This document shows positions 17,103-26,015 of a stretch of DNA of 64,000 nt, one piece after another. Under the pieces are notes generated by a model that was not told the DNA's origin, ran no database searches, and worked only from the letters and a program-made list of their open reading frames with translations. Position 1 is the first letter of the stretch, and every line of letters begins with the position of its first letter. A program made the translations under genes and the position numbers. The stretch is from contig DASZBS010000091.1 of NCBI GenBank assembly GCA_035943995.1, positions 21,913 to 85,912 of the forward strand, written 5' to 3'. Source of the DNA: Vulcanimicrobium sp035943995. GTDB lineage: Bacteria > Vulcanimicrobiota > Vulcanimicrobiia > Vulcanimicrobiales > Vulcanimicrobiaceae.

Positions 17103-18129
17103 GCTCGACGCCGTCGTGCAGGCCGCGCTCGGCACGCGCTTCAGCGCCGCCGTGGTGCGCGTCGAGCAGGGCGGACGTCTGCGCTACGAACGCGCGTACG
17201 GCCGCACGCGCGCGAACGACCCCGCGCTGCCGTGCGCCGTCGACACGCGCTTCGACCTCGCGTCGCTCACGAAGGTGTTCGCCTCCACCGTCGCGCTGGC
17301 AAACGTCGCACGCGGCACGCTCGCGCTCGACTCCCCGCTGACCGTTTTGGTTCCGGAGTGGCGCGACACCGATCACGAACGGATCACGCTGCGCCACATC
17401 CTCGCGCACGTCGCGGGCTTCAAGAGCGGCGCCGACTACCGCACGTTGCTCGACAAGAACGTCGAGACGTTCGCGCTGACCGAACCGCTCGCCGGACAAC
17501 CCGGCGCGAACGTGCTCTACAGCGACCTCGGCTTCATCGCGCTCGGCACCATCCTGGCGCGCGCGCAGCCCGGCCGTTCGCTCGCCAAAGCGATCGAAGA
17601 CGAGCTCACCGCGTCCGGCACGACGTCGACGGCGTACCGCCCGCGCGGCCCCGAACGCCCCGCGATCCCGGCAACGGAAACCGACGCGTGGCGCGGCACC
17701 GTGCAAGGCGAAGTCCACGACGAGAAAGCCTACCTGATGGGCGGCGTCGCCGGCCACGCGGGCCTGTTCGGCACCGCCCGCGACGTCGCGCAGCTCGGCA
17801 ACTGGTACCTCGCGGCGCTGCACCGCCGCCCGACGCCGCTCGATCCCGCGCTCGCACGCGAAGCGGTCCGCGAAGCGGGCCCGGACGCAGTACTGCGCCG
17901 GGGCCTGGGCTGGGCCTTGAAGACGTCGGACGAGAACTCGTGCGGCACGCTGATGTCATCGAGCACGTTCGGACACACCGGCTTCACCGGCACGTCGATC
18001 TGGGTCGACCCCTGGCGCGACCTGAACGTCGTGCTGCTGACGAACGCCGTCCACTTCGGCCGCAGCGACACGCGCGCGATCCGCGCCGCCGTCGCGGACG
18101 CCGCCGTCACGGCAACGGACCGCACGTGA
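17035..18129 (+). CDS. Serine hydrolase of the beta-lactamase/S12 family
   Basis: About 364 residues or fewer. It has the nucleophile motif SLTK (DLASLTKVFA), a YSD at the position of the Tyr-x-Asn motif, and HTG near the C-terminus (FGHTGFTGTSIWVDP), as in esterase/transpeptidase-like class C family members. No signal peptide is evident, so it may act in the cytosol on muropeptides. The first in-frame start is a TTG that overlaps nagZ by 68 bases; CTG 17092 or GTG 17116 would shorten the overlap. Its stop overlaps the anmK GTG. Confidence 0.82.
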   Translation: MPAAPKPAVRYRSGSRKTPLFAELDAVVQAALGTRFSAAVVRVEQGGRLRYERAYGRTRANDPALPCAVDTRFDLASLTKVFASTVALANVARGTLALDSPLTVLVPEWRDTDHERITLRHILAHVAGFKSGADYRTLLDKNVETFALTEPLAGQPGANVLYSDLGFIALGTILARAQPGRSLAKAIEDELTASGTTSTAYRPRGPERPAIPATETDAWRGTVQGEVHDEKAYLMGGVAGHAGLFGTARDVAQLGNWYLAALHRRPTPLDPALAREAVREAGPDAVLRRGLGWALKTSDENSCGTLMSSSTFGHTGFTGTSIWVDPWRDLNVVLLTNAVHFGRSDTRAIRAAVADAAVTATDRT

Positions 18130-19244
18130 AGATCGCCGGCATCATCTCGGGAACGTCGCTCGACGGAATCGACGTCGCAATCTGCGACGTCACCGCGGCG
18201 GGCACCGCGATCCACGCGCGCTGCGTGCAGTTCGCAACGATCCCCTTCGCGGAAGACCTCCGCGCGCGCATCCTCGCAGCCTACCCGCCCGCACCGGTCG
18301 GCGCGCTGGAGCTTTCCGCGCTGCACGCGGCGATCGGCGAGGCGTTCGGCGACGCGATCCGCAGTGTCGCGGGCGACACGGAGCTCGACGCGGTCGCTTC
18401 GCACGGCGTGACACTGGCGCACGACGGCGCGGCGCACCACACGCTGCAGCTTGGCGATGCATTCCGCATACGCGAACGCACCGGCGTGACGGTGCTATAC
18501 GACTTCCGCTCGGCCGACACGGCCGCGGGCGGAACGGGCGCCCCGCTCGTACCCTTCGTCGACGCGCTGCTGTTCGCCGAGCACGCGCCGTGCGTCGCAC
18601 TCAACCTCGGCGGAATTGCGAACCTGACCGTTCTCCCCGACGGCATCGCGTTCGACTCCGGCCCGGCCAACCTCCCCATCGATACCTACGTCGCCATGCG
18701 CACCAACGGCGCGCAGCGCTTCGACGGCAACGGCGAGCTCGCGCGCCGGGGCACGGCAGACGCCGCGCTGCTGGCACGCATGCTCGGCGACCCGTATTTC
18801 CACCGCACGCCGCCGAAGACCACGGGTCGCGAAGAGTACGGCGCGCCTTTCGTCGCGCAATGGCGCGCGGACCTCGATGCGCTGCGATTCGCGGATGCGA
18901 TCGCTACGCTGACCGCGCTCACGGTGCGCACCGTCGTCGACGCATTCCGCACCGCGGCACCGCATGCGACGTTGCTGATCGTCAGTGGCGGAGGGGCGCG
19001 CAACCCGGCGCTCATCGACGGGCTCCGCGCGATGCTGCCCGGCGTACGCGTCGCCGGCTCGAATGAGTTCGGCGTCGAAGCCGATGCGAAGGAGGCGATC
19101 GCATTCGCCGTGCTCGGGTATTGCACGCTCCGCGGCCACGCCGCGGGATTGCCGCGCGTCACCGGTGCGAGCGGCCCGCGCGTGCTCGGCGCGATCGCGC
19201 CCTCGGATCTAGAACGGCTCTTGGAGCGGGTTCGCTCCGAGTAG
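18126..19244 (+). CDS. anmK: Anhydro-N-acetylmuramic acid kinase AnmK
   Basis: A 372-residue kinase that opens the 1,6-anhydro ring and phosphorylates anhydro-MurNAc to MurNAc-6-phosphate. Diagnostic motifs: GIISGTSLDGIDVAICD at the N-terminus, ASHGVTLAHDG, YDFRSADTAAGGTGAPLVPFVD, LNLGGIANLTVLP and FDSGPAN, plus the C-terminal VSGGGARNP. Length matches the family. The product is the substrate of MurQ encoded 3 kb downstream. Start GTG overlaps the preceding stop codon. Confidence 0.95.
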   Translation: MKIAGIISGTSLDGIDVAICDVTAAGTAIHARCVQFATIPFAEDLRARILAAYPPAPVGALELSALHAAIGEAFGDAIRSVAGDTELDAVASHGVTLAHDGAAHHTLQLGDAFRIRERTGVTVLYDFRSADTAAGGTGAPLVPFVDALLFAEHAPCVALNLGGIANLTVLPDGIAFDSGPANLPIDTYVAMRTNGAQRFDGNGELARRGTADAALLARMLGDPYFHRTPPKTTGREEYGAPFVAQWRADLDALRFADAIATLTALTVRTVVDAFRTAAPHATLLIVSGGGARNPALIDGLRAMLPGVRVAGSNEFGVEADAKEAIAFAVLGYCTLRGHAAGLPRVTGASGPRVLGAIAPSDLERLLERVRSE

Positions 19245-19329
19245 CCCGCCTTGAAGGGCCCTGCGGGGCGAGCGTGCGCCGAGGTCGAACCGCGGCTCTT
19301 CCTTCGTTGGGCAGAGCAGGAGACATCGG

Positions 19330-20229
19330 ATGGCCCGTGCTGAAAAATCGGACTTGCGCTGGGCGGAACGCGAGCAGCAGCTCGGGACGTGGCTGGCTGC
19401 ACGCGCGACCGAACAGCGGCGGGCCGAGCGAGTCCCCCAAGCGCGACGCTTGCGCGCGTACGCGACGCTGTGGGGCTGGCTGCCGCTCGCGGCGATCATC
19501 TTTTGGATCGCATACATTCTTACGCGGTCGATTGCGTTTCACGACGCTTCGGATCCGCCGAAATACCGGCTGTCCGCGTTCGGGCTGGGGAAGGCCGCAA
19601 TGACGGCAGAGTTCGTCGAAGACGCTGCGGACGCCGCTCACGTCGACATTTTCATACCCGAAGGCGTCAAGGTCGTGAGGATCAACGACGTTTCCGGAGA
19701 CGGTGCCTGCACGTGGAGCGCGTCGCGCTACGAGCGCAAAGGCGGCGTCTGGCGCGCCGAGCTGCGTTTCGACAAGCCGGTGACCGAGACGGAAATCCTC
19801 TATGGAAGTCCGGTACGGGCGGGGTTCGTCACGTGCACGCTGACCTGGCATCCGCTGCACGATTCGTATGCGACATACCGGATGCGCATCGAAAACTGGG
19901 ACATCGGCTCGGTCCGAAATGCGGCGTTGCCGCGCGGCATATCACGATTGAACATCAACGTCGGCGCACCGTACATGGAGAGTCTTCGCCTGGTGGCGAT
20001 CGCGGGTGCGGCGGTGCGGATGGATGAACGAACGCTGGTCAAGGGTGACTTCGTCTATGCCGTGTGGCGGCGCGGTGACGCCGAACAGAGCCGCGACATC
20101 GTGCTGATCGTGATCGGCGCGCTGATCGCGCTGGGCGCCGCGCTCGTCGTCGAAGCGCTGCGCGGCGAAGTCGAGCTTGCAATCGAAGCGAACCAGCTGG
20201 GGCAACCGGACGGAGCGCCCGCACCGTGA
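19330..20229 (+). CDS. Membrane protein of unknown function
   Basis: A 299-residue protein with two transmembrane helices, near residues 45-68 and 252-272, enclosing a beta-rich extracytoplasmic domain of about 180 residues (VKVVRINDVSGDGACTW, DKPVTETEILYGSPV). The N-terminal 40 residues are charged and cytosolic. No family recognised. It sits inside the peptidoglycan-recycling cluster and overlaps the next membrane gene by four bases, so the two may work together. Confidence 0.75.
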   Translation: MARAEKSDLRWAEREQQLGTWLAARATEQRRAERVPQARRLRAYATLWGWLPLAAIIFWIAYILTRSIAFHDASDPPKYRLSAFGLGKAAMTAEFVEDAADAAHVDIFIPEGVKVVRINDVSGDGACTWSASRYERKGGVWRAELRFDKPVTETEILYGSPVRAGFVTCTLTWHPLHDSYATYRMRIENWDIGSVRNAALPRGISRLNINVGAPYMESLRLVAIAGAAVRMDERTLVKGDFVYAVWRRGDAEQSRDIVLIVIGALIALGAALVVEALRGEVELAIEANQLGQPDGAPAP

Positions 20230-21164
20230 GCGCCGACACCGTCGACAAGCCGGTTCCGCCGATTCGCATGGCGCAAGCGATGCGCGCCGCCCGCCGCATC
20301 TATACCCGCAATGTTTGGCAGGTCGTCCTCCTCTACGCGGTGATCATGGCCGTACCGACGGCCGTGAACGTTCCGATCGCCGCCCACTTCTTCGACGCTC
20401 CGTCGATCGAGGAGTTCTTCCGCGAGATGGAGCCGGGTAGCGCGAACTATCTCCCGTTCGCCTTCAACGGGATGTTGACTGCGCTGCTGTACCCGATCGC
20501 CGCAGCCGCCACGATCGTGTTGCTGCGTAACGTCATCGCAACTCGGCACGCACGCTTTCGCGAATCTTTCCGCGAGGTGCTCCGTCTATGGCTCACGATC
20601 ACGCAGTTCGGGCTGTTGTGGTATATCGTGCTGCGGATCGGCGCGCAGGCCGCGTCCCCGCTCTACCAGATGACACGGGGGGGCGGCACGTTGCACGTGA
20701 CGGCGCGTGTCGTTTTGATTGCAACGGCGGCCGTCCTGCTGGCCTGGTGGTTCTTTGCCTACGTCGCGGCGCTCGTCAAGATCGTCGTCGACCGGTGCGA
20801 CCCGTTGCGAGCGGCGGTCGCAGGCAGCCGGCTGGCGCTTCGGCACATGCGCGGTTTCTTTGCGATCGCGTGGCGCGTCGCGGTCGTCTACGCGATCTAC
20901 TTCGTCGGGATCGCGGTGACGCTGGTCGCGATCAAGAAAGAGAACCTCGGCGGTGTCATGCTGCTGATCGTGCCGTCGATCGTCATGACGCCGTTTCTGG
21001 TCATAACGCTCGGCCTCTACCTGCTCGACCGTCTCTACCGCGAGGAGCACGACGAGGCGCGATCCCAATCCGGCGCTCCTCCTCCGGAGCCGCCGAGTTC
21101 GGGTGGCGAGGGTCTCGAGCCGCCCGGTCCGGTTCTCCCGCTACGGGACGGACCATTTCCGTAA
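20226..21164 (+). CDS. Polytopic membrane protein of unknown function
   Basis: A 312-residue integral membrane protein with about six helices (VVLLYAVIMAVPTAVNVPIA, MLTALLYPIAAAATIVLL, LIATAAVLLAWWFFAYVAAL and others) and a proline-rich cytosolic tail. The arrangement, with a DRCDPLRAAVAGSRLALRHMRGFF segment between helices, resembles the membrane domain found in glycerophosphodiester phosphodiesterase-associated proteins, but no catalytic part is present. It starts at a GTG that overlaps the upstream gene. Confidence 0.72.
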   Translation: MSADTVDKPVPPIRMAQAMRAARRIYTRNVWQVVLLYAVIMAVPTAVNVPIAAHFFDAPSIEEFFREMEPGSANYLPFAFNGMLTALLYPIAAAATIVLLRNVIATRHARFRESFREVLRLWLTITQFGLLWYIVLRIGAQAASPLYQMTRGGGTLHVTARVVLIATAAVLLAWWFFAYVAALVKIVVDRCDPLRAAVAGSRLALRHMRGFFAIAWRVAVVYAIYFVGIAVTLVAIKKENLGGVMLLIVPSIVMTPFLVITLGLYLLDRLYREEHDEARSQSGAPPPEPPSSGGEGLEPPGPVLPLRDGPFP

Positions 21165-21179
21165 GAGAAAGCACGCAGC

Positions 21180-22076
21180 GTGATCTCAGTTGGCATCGAT
21201 GCGGGCGGCACGTCGACCATCGCGGCTCTGTCCAGAGACGGCGAATACGTGCGCGAGGCGGCCGGCCGCGGCGCGAACGCCACGACGCTCGGCATCGATG
21301 ATGCGGCGGACGTGATCGTCACGACCATTCGCGAGGTGCTCGCGGGCGAGGCGCCGGATGCGATCTACGCCGGCGCCGCGGGCGCGGGGCGGAAGCGGAT
21401 CGCGGACGAGCTTCGCGATCTGATCGGGATCGCGTTTCGCGGCGCGCGCGTCGCCGTGGGTGATGATGCGGCGATTGCGTTTCGGGCGGCGATTCCGGAC
21501 GGTGATGGTGCCGTGTTGATCGCCGGGACCGGGTCGACCGCATATGCGGAGCACGGTGAGCTGTCGCAGCGCGTCGGCGGTTTGGGCTATGCTGCCGGCG
21601 ACGAGGGGTCGGCGTTTTGGATCGGCATGCAGGCGGTGAAGCTGTACGGGCGCGTGCTCGATGGGCGTGCGAATCGGGATGAGACGACCGATCTCGTTGC
21701 TCGCTCGCTCGATGTGACGGATCGCGAGTCATATATCGCGGCGCTGTACGATCGTGCGCTCGATCCGGCGCAGATCGCTGCACTTGCGCCCAGCGTCATC
21801 GCGTTCGCAAGTAAGGGAAATCGCGCGTCGACGAAGATCGTACAGCAGGCTGCGCAGGAGCTTGGTGATCTCGTGAAGGCTGCGCTGCGCGCTGTGAACC
21901 TGCTCGAGTCTTCGCCGCGAATCGCTTTTGCCGGTGGGCTGTTTCGCGAGAATAGCTTGCTGACGTTTCTGCTCGAGACGCGGTTGAACGGTGACGTTGC
22001 CGGGGCGGCGTTCGTCAAAGGCGGCGACGAGCCGGCGCGCGGTGCGTTGCGGCTTGCGGAGCGCTTGGCGCGTTGA
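21180..22076 (+). CDS. BadF/BadG-type sugar kinase, probable N-acetylglucosamine kinase
   Basis: A 298-residue actin-fold kinase with phosphate-1 motif VGIDAGGTSTIAAL, phosphate-2 motif VLIAGTGSTAY and RVGGLGYAAGDEGSAFWIG, typical of the N-acetylglucosamine kinase branch of the BadF/BadG/BcrA/BcrD family. GlcNAc-6-phosphate would be the product. Its position, overlapping murQ and downstream of nagZ and anmK, supports a role in using the GlcNAc released by NagZ. It starts at a GTG. Confidence 0.85.
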   Translation: MISVGIDAGGTSTIAALSRDGEYVREAAGRGANATTLGIDDAADVIVTTIREVLAGEAPDAIYAGAAGAGRKRIADELRDLIGIAFRGARVAVGDDAAIAFRAAIPDGDGAVLIAGTGSTAYAEHGELSQRVGGLGYAAGDEGSAFWIGMQAVKLYGRVLDGRANRDETTDLVARSLDVTDRESYIAALYDRALDPAQIAALAPSVIAFASKGNRASTKIVQQAAQELGDLVKAALRAVNLLESSPRIAFAGGLFRENSLLTFLLETRLNGDVAGAAFVKGGDEPARGALRLAERLAR

Positions 22077-22951
22077 GCGATTTGCCTGCGACCGAGTCGC
22101 TCGATCCGGCGACCTCCGATATCGATCGGCTCGACGACGTTGCGCTCGCGAGCATGTTGGTCGAGGCACATCGCGTGGCCGTCGACGCGGCGCTGGCGGC
22201 TGCCGAGGAGATCGCGCGTGCGACCACGCTCGTCGTCGAGGCGATCGAGCGCGGCGGGCGCATCGTGCTGGTCGGCGCGGGGACGAGCGGGAGGCTTGCG
22301 GTGCTCGATGCGGCGGAGCTGCCGCCGACGTTCGGTGTGGATCCCGCCCTCGTCGAGGGACGGATCGCCGGCGGTGACCGTGCGCTTCGACGCGCCGTGG
22401 AGGGCGCGGAAGATGATGCGGAGGCCGGCGCGCTCGTCGTGCAGGACGTCGGCGAAAACGACGTCGTCATCGGCATTTCGGCGAGCGGTGGTGCGCCCTT
22501 CGTCCGGGCTGCGTTGTCTGCCGCGCGCGCGCGTGGCGCGCGGACCGTCGGCATCGTCAACGCGCCTGGTGGTGCGGTCGCGCGCGATGCGGATGTGGGG
22601 ATCGTGGCGGCGACGGGGGCGGAGCCCATTGCGGGATCCACGCGAATGCGCGCCGGGACCGCGCAGAAGATCGTGCTCAACGCGATCTCGACGGGTGCGA
22701 TGGTTCGGCTCGGCAAGACGTACGGCAACCGGATGGTCGACCTCGTCGCAACGAACGCGAAGCTGCGCGCGCGTAGCGAACGGCTCGTGCGTGACGTCGC
22801 GGGCGACGTCGATGCGCGGACGTTGCTCGATGCCGCGGGCGGTTCCGTCAAGACGGCGATCGTCATGGCGCAACGCGGCGTCAGCCGGGCTGAAGCTGAA
22901 GAGTTGCTGCGCTTCGCCCGCGGGCGGCTCGCGTCCGTTCTCAGCCCCTGA
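22073..22951 (+). CDS. murQ: N-acetylmuramic acid 6-phosphate etherase MurQ
   Basis: A 292-residue SIS-domain enzyme that cleaves the lactyl ether of MurNAc-6-phosphate to give GlcNAc-6-phosphate and lactate. Motifs: TESLDPATSDIDRLD at the N-terminus, VGAGTSGRLAVLDAAELPPTFG with the catalytic glutamate, ISASGGAPFVRAAL, and GAEPIAGSTRMRAGTAQKIVLN. Length is typical. The TTG start overlaps the kinase stop codon, so the two are translationally coupled. It completes the recycling pathway begun by NagZ and AnmK. Confidence 0.95.
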   Translation: MSDLPATESLDPATSDIDRLDDVALASMLVEAHRVAVDAALAAAEEIARATTLVVEAIERGGRIVLVGAGTSGRLAVLDAAELPPTFGVDPALVEGRIAGGDRALRRAVEGAEDDAEAGALVVQDVGENDVVIGISASGGAPFVRAALSAARARGARTVGIVNAPGGAVARDADVGIVAATGAEPIAGSTRMRAGTAQKIVLNAISTGAMVRLGKTYGNRMVDLVATNAKLRARSERLVRDVAGDVDARTLLDAAGGSVKTAIVMAQRGVSRAEAEELLRFARGRLASVLSP

Positions 22952-22960
22952 TCGCGATCA

Positions 22961-23485
22961 TCATTTCTTGTACGAGTTGAGGATGCGCTCCGTGATGCCG
23001 TCGATTGCTGCGCGCCGCTCGCCGATGATCGCATTCTCTGCGTTGATCATCATCTGACCGGGGTCGGTCGAGTCGTGCAACTGTTTGAGGACGTCTTCGG
23101 CGGTGATCGGGTACGGCGGTGGCGCTGCCGGTGGGGGAGGCGGCGGCGGCGGTGCCGGCGCTGCTGCGGGCTTCACCTCTGCGGCGGCTTTGCGCGCGTC
23201 CTCGAGCGTCGCGCGCGCGCGCCAAATCGCGCTCGCCATCTCGATGACGCGCTGCCCGAGCGGGCCCGTCGGATTGACGCCGAACCGCGTCGCCGTCGCG
23301 TGGACCGTTGCGACCTGTTTTTCGATGACGGACAGTTGCGTGAGCGCCGCGTCGACCGCGGCCTGGTGGTCGACCGTGTGGTCGTTCAGCTTCGCGGTGA
23401 GATCGGGGATGAGCTGAGCGCTCATGACCTCGACGAGCGCTACGAACGCCTGCTCGGTTTGCGCGTTTGGCGGGTCGGTTGCCAT
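22961..23485 (-). CDS. Hypothetical helical protein with proline-rich linker
   Basis: A 174-residue protein: an N-terminal helical domain of about 110 residues (QTEQAFVALVEVMSAQLIPD, with helices around a conserved-looking HTVDHQ), an Ala/Pro linker containing eight prolines in a row, then about 50 helical residues (ITAEDVLKQLHDSTDP). No signal peptide or catalytic motif. The ATG is preceded by GGGACTT. It is convergent with murQ, only nine bases apart. Not recognised. Confidence 0.7.
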   Translation of the reverse strand: MATDPPNAQTEQAFVALVEVMSAQLIPDLTAKLNDHTVDHQAAVDAALTQLSVIEKQVATVHATATRFGVNPTGPLGQRVIEMASAIWRARATLEDARKAAAEVKPAAAPAPPPPPPPPAAPPPYPITAEDVLKQLHDSTDPGQMMINAENAIIGERRAAIDGITERILNSYKK

Positions 23486-23535
23486 GTGAAGTCCCTTTCT
23501 CGATCGCAGCCGCCCCATTCGCCGGAGGCGGTCCC

Positions 23536-23967
23536 TTACCCTGATGAGCGGGAGAATCGTTCGGACGCGTTCGACACGGCCGTCGTGCCGCCAAGATCTT
23601 CGTAGCCGCGCGCTGTGAAGAACGCGCGCAGCGCGGAGTCGTCCGGGAGCGATGCTTCGATGCGCGTGATCTCGAGTTGGTCGAGGCGGCCGTGGAGCGT
23701 CGCCAGCAGCGCCGAGCCGATGCCCCGGCGGCGGCGGTCCGGGACGACCCAGAGGTCGCGCAGTGCTGCGATGAGGCCGCCGGTTTCGGTCGCGATCGCG
23801 TAGGCGACGGAAACGCACGCCGCGGGTATACCGTCGTCGTAGGCCAGCCAAATGAAGCCGTAGTCCGGGCGGTCCACGAACAGCGCGAGCGCTTCGCCGA
23901 GCGCGGCCTCGTCCGCGCGAAACTGCTTCATCAGCACGAAGGCGTCGAGGCGCTCGGCGCCGGCCAT
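23536..23967 (-). CDS. GNAT-family N-acetyltransferase
   Basis: About 143 residues. The acetyl-CoA-binding motif A is clear: LRDLWVVPDRRRRGIGSALLATL, followed by the beta-bulge region ITRIEASLPDDSALRAFFTARGYEDLGGT. This is the GNAT fold, which acetylates small molecules or proteins; the substrate is unknown. I use the ATG at 23967; a TTG at 23985 would add six residues. Confidence 0.85.
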   Translation of the reverse strand: MAGAERLDAFVLMKQFRADEAALGEALALFVDRPDYGFIWLAYDDGIPAACVSVAYAIATETGGLIAALRDLWVVPDRRRRGIGSALLATLHGRLDQLEITRIEASLPDDSALRAFFTARGYEDLGGTTAVSNASERFSRSSG

Positions 23968-24002
23968 CGTTCGGCATTCGATCAACGGAAGGACCTCACG
24001 CC

Positions 24003-24395
24003 ATGCTCTTCGACTCGCTCCGTCGTTCGCTTCCCGCGCTGACCGCGCTTGCGGTCGTCGCCTCCGCCACGCTCGTTGCTTCCGCCGCGGTGACCCAGCG
24101 GCAAGGCGCGTCCGTTCCCGGCGGCAAGATCCGGGACTGCCACGGCTACGTGCGCCACGTGTCCACCGAGAACATCCGCGTGCACTGCGTCGACGGGCGG
24201 CCGGCCGACCTGTCGTTCCTGTACGCGCCGAACTTCGCGACGCTGCTCTCCAACGGCAAGAGCGTCCAGACCAAGGACCTCAAGCCCAACACGCCCGTCC
24301 ACGTCGAGTTCACGCAGTCGCTCGGCATCCGTAAGGCCTATAAGATCTTCGTGGCCAACCCGAACGGTCACGGGCTGTTCGGTTTCAAGAGTTAA
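24003..24395 (+). CDS. Exported small hypothetical protein
   Basis: A 130-residue protein with a signal peptide (cut near ASA) and a mature beta-rich domain containing two cysteines (RDCHGYVRHVSTENIRVHCVDG) that could form a disulfide. The C-terminal NTPVHVEFTQSLGIRKAYKI suggests a small barrel. Family not recognised. It is divergent from the acetyltransferase gene. Confidence 0.75.
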   Translation: MLFDSLRRSLPALTALAVVASATLVASAAVTQRQGASVPGGKIRDCHGYVRHVSTENIRVHCVDGRPADLSFLYAPNFATLLSNGKSVQTKDLKPNTPVHVEFTQSLGIRKAYKIFVANPNGHGLFGFKS

Positions 24396-24423
24396 CCGGC
24401 CCGACGACGAATAGGGCGCCGCG

Positions 24424-26004
24424 GTGCACTCCATCGCGTCGCTTCTTTCATCGCTGCTCGCCGTGACGTTCGTCGTCGTCCCGTTGGACGACCGGCCCGT
24501 CACCGCGCAGCTTCCACGGCTCCTCGGCGCGATCGCCGGCGTGCGCGTCGTCGAGCCGCCGCGGCCGATGCTCGGGCGGTATCTGACGCCCGGCGACGCA
24601 CCGGGCATCCTGCGCTGGCTGCGCGACGACGCACCGCGCGACGCGCACGCGTACGTCGTATCGAACGACATGGTGGTGTACGGCGGGCTCGTGGCGTCGC
24701 GCATCCCCGGCGTCTCGCGCGCCGTCGCGTACACGCGGCTGCAAGATCTCGCCGCGATTCGCGCGGCGCGGCCGAACGCGTCGTTTTCCGTGTTCGGCAC
24801 GGTGATGCGGCTTGCGCCGACCGGCGTGCCGAAGCTCGGGCCGGCGGCAGCGTTTCCGTTCGCCGGCGCCGACGTGTGGGGCGCAATCCAGCAGTATGCG
24901 AACTTGCCCGATCCGCCGCGCACCGGCGAGCAGCGCGCGTTCGCAGCGAAGTTGCGCGCGCAGCTCGGGCCGGCGCTCGACGCGTATCTCGACACGCGCG
25001 CGCGCGACCGCGACGTCGATCTGTTCGCGCTGCGCATCGCGGCGGAGGGCGGGTTCGACCGGATCGTGCTCGGTCAGGACGATGCCGGTCCGGTGGGCTT
25101 GCATTTGCGCGATCTTGCCGCGCTGCGCGCGTTCGCGGCGACGTGGCTGCCGCCGGCGCGGGCGTCGATCGAGCCGGGTGCCGACGAGCTGGCCATGGCG
25201 CTGCTGTCGGCGGCGCTCGCGCGCGAAGCGGCCGTCGTTCCGCGCGTGCGGGTGATCTACTCCCGCCCCGACGGCGGCAGCGTGAACGATCCGCTGGAGT
25301 TTGCGCCCATCGCGACGACGATCGCGGACTTGATCCGCACCTGCGGCGCGCGGGCCGCGGCGGACGGGGAGACGGCGGATCTCGATCTCTTCGTGCGCGT
25401 TGCCGGGACGAGCGATGCGGACGAGGCCGCGTTCGTGTCGCGCATCGAACGGTCGTATGTGCCGTCGACTGCGAACGACGCGATGCGTGCACCGGTGACG
25501 GCCGTTGCGGACTTGTCCTTTCTCGCGACGAGCGATTATGCGCAGCATCGCAAGCTGACGGACGAGCTGATCGCGCGCCATATCGCCGGGCGAATCGATG
25601 CGTTCGCGTCGTGGAACACCGTGGCGAACACGGTCGGCACGGCGCTGCCCGAAGCGGTCGCCGTGATCGCGGGGCGGCGGCTGGGCACATACGATGCGCG
25701 CGCGCACGCGACGTTCACGCTGATGCGCTACGTCGACGACGTTGCCTTCCACGCCGGCGTGCGGCCGCAACTCAACACCGACCTCTCCGCGCAGGGCGTC
25801 GACGATCATACCTATCTGTTGCCCGGCGTCGCGCGCGGTACGGCGTCGGAGAACCGCGCGAAGCTCTGGCGCGACGGCCTCGACTTGCTCGCGCAGGTCG
25901 AGCCGCAGTTCCGGGACGCCGGCTTCACGATCACGCTGCCGTGGGACCGTACGTTCGAAACCGAGCTGGATGTGCGGCTCGTGCCTCGGGGCGTGGTTCC
26001 GTAG
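24424..26004 (+). CDS. DUF4127 family protein
   Basis: A 526-residue protein. The opening FVVVPLDDRPVTAQLPRLL and the repeated use of PPRPMLGRYLTPGD, VVSNDMVVYGGLVASRI and LGQDDAGPVGLH are the hallmarks of DUF4127, found in diverse bacteria with unknown function. A hydrophobic N-terminus may be a signal peptide. Starts at GTG. It lies 29 bases after the preceding exported-protein gene. Confidence 0.85.
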   Translation: MHSIASLLSSLLAVTFVVVPLDDRPVTAQLPRLLGAIAGVRVVEPPRPMLGRYLTPGDAPGILRWLRDDAPRDAHAYVVSNDMVVYGGLVASRIPGVSRAVAYTRLQDLAAIRAARPNASFSVFGTVMRLAPTGVPKLGPAAAFPFAGADVWGAIQQYANLPDPPRTGEQRAFAAKLRAQLGPALDAYLDTRARDRDVDLFALRIAAEGGFDRIVLGQDDAGPVGLHLRDLAALRAFAATWLPPARASIEPGADELAMALLSAALAREAAVVPRVRVIYSRPDGGSVNDPLEFAPIATTIADLIRTCGARAAADGETADLDLFVRVAGTSDADEAAFVSRIERSYVPSTANDAMRAPVTAVADLSFLATSDYAQHRKLTDELIARHIAGRIDAFASWNTVANTVGTALPEAVAVIAGRRLGTYDARAHATFTLMRYVDDVAFHAGVRPQLNTDLSAQGVDDHTYLLPGVARGTASENRAKLWRDGLDLLAQVEPQFRDAGFTITLPWDRTFETELDVRLVPRGVVP

Positions 26005-26015
26005 GCAGGAGCGTG

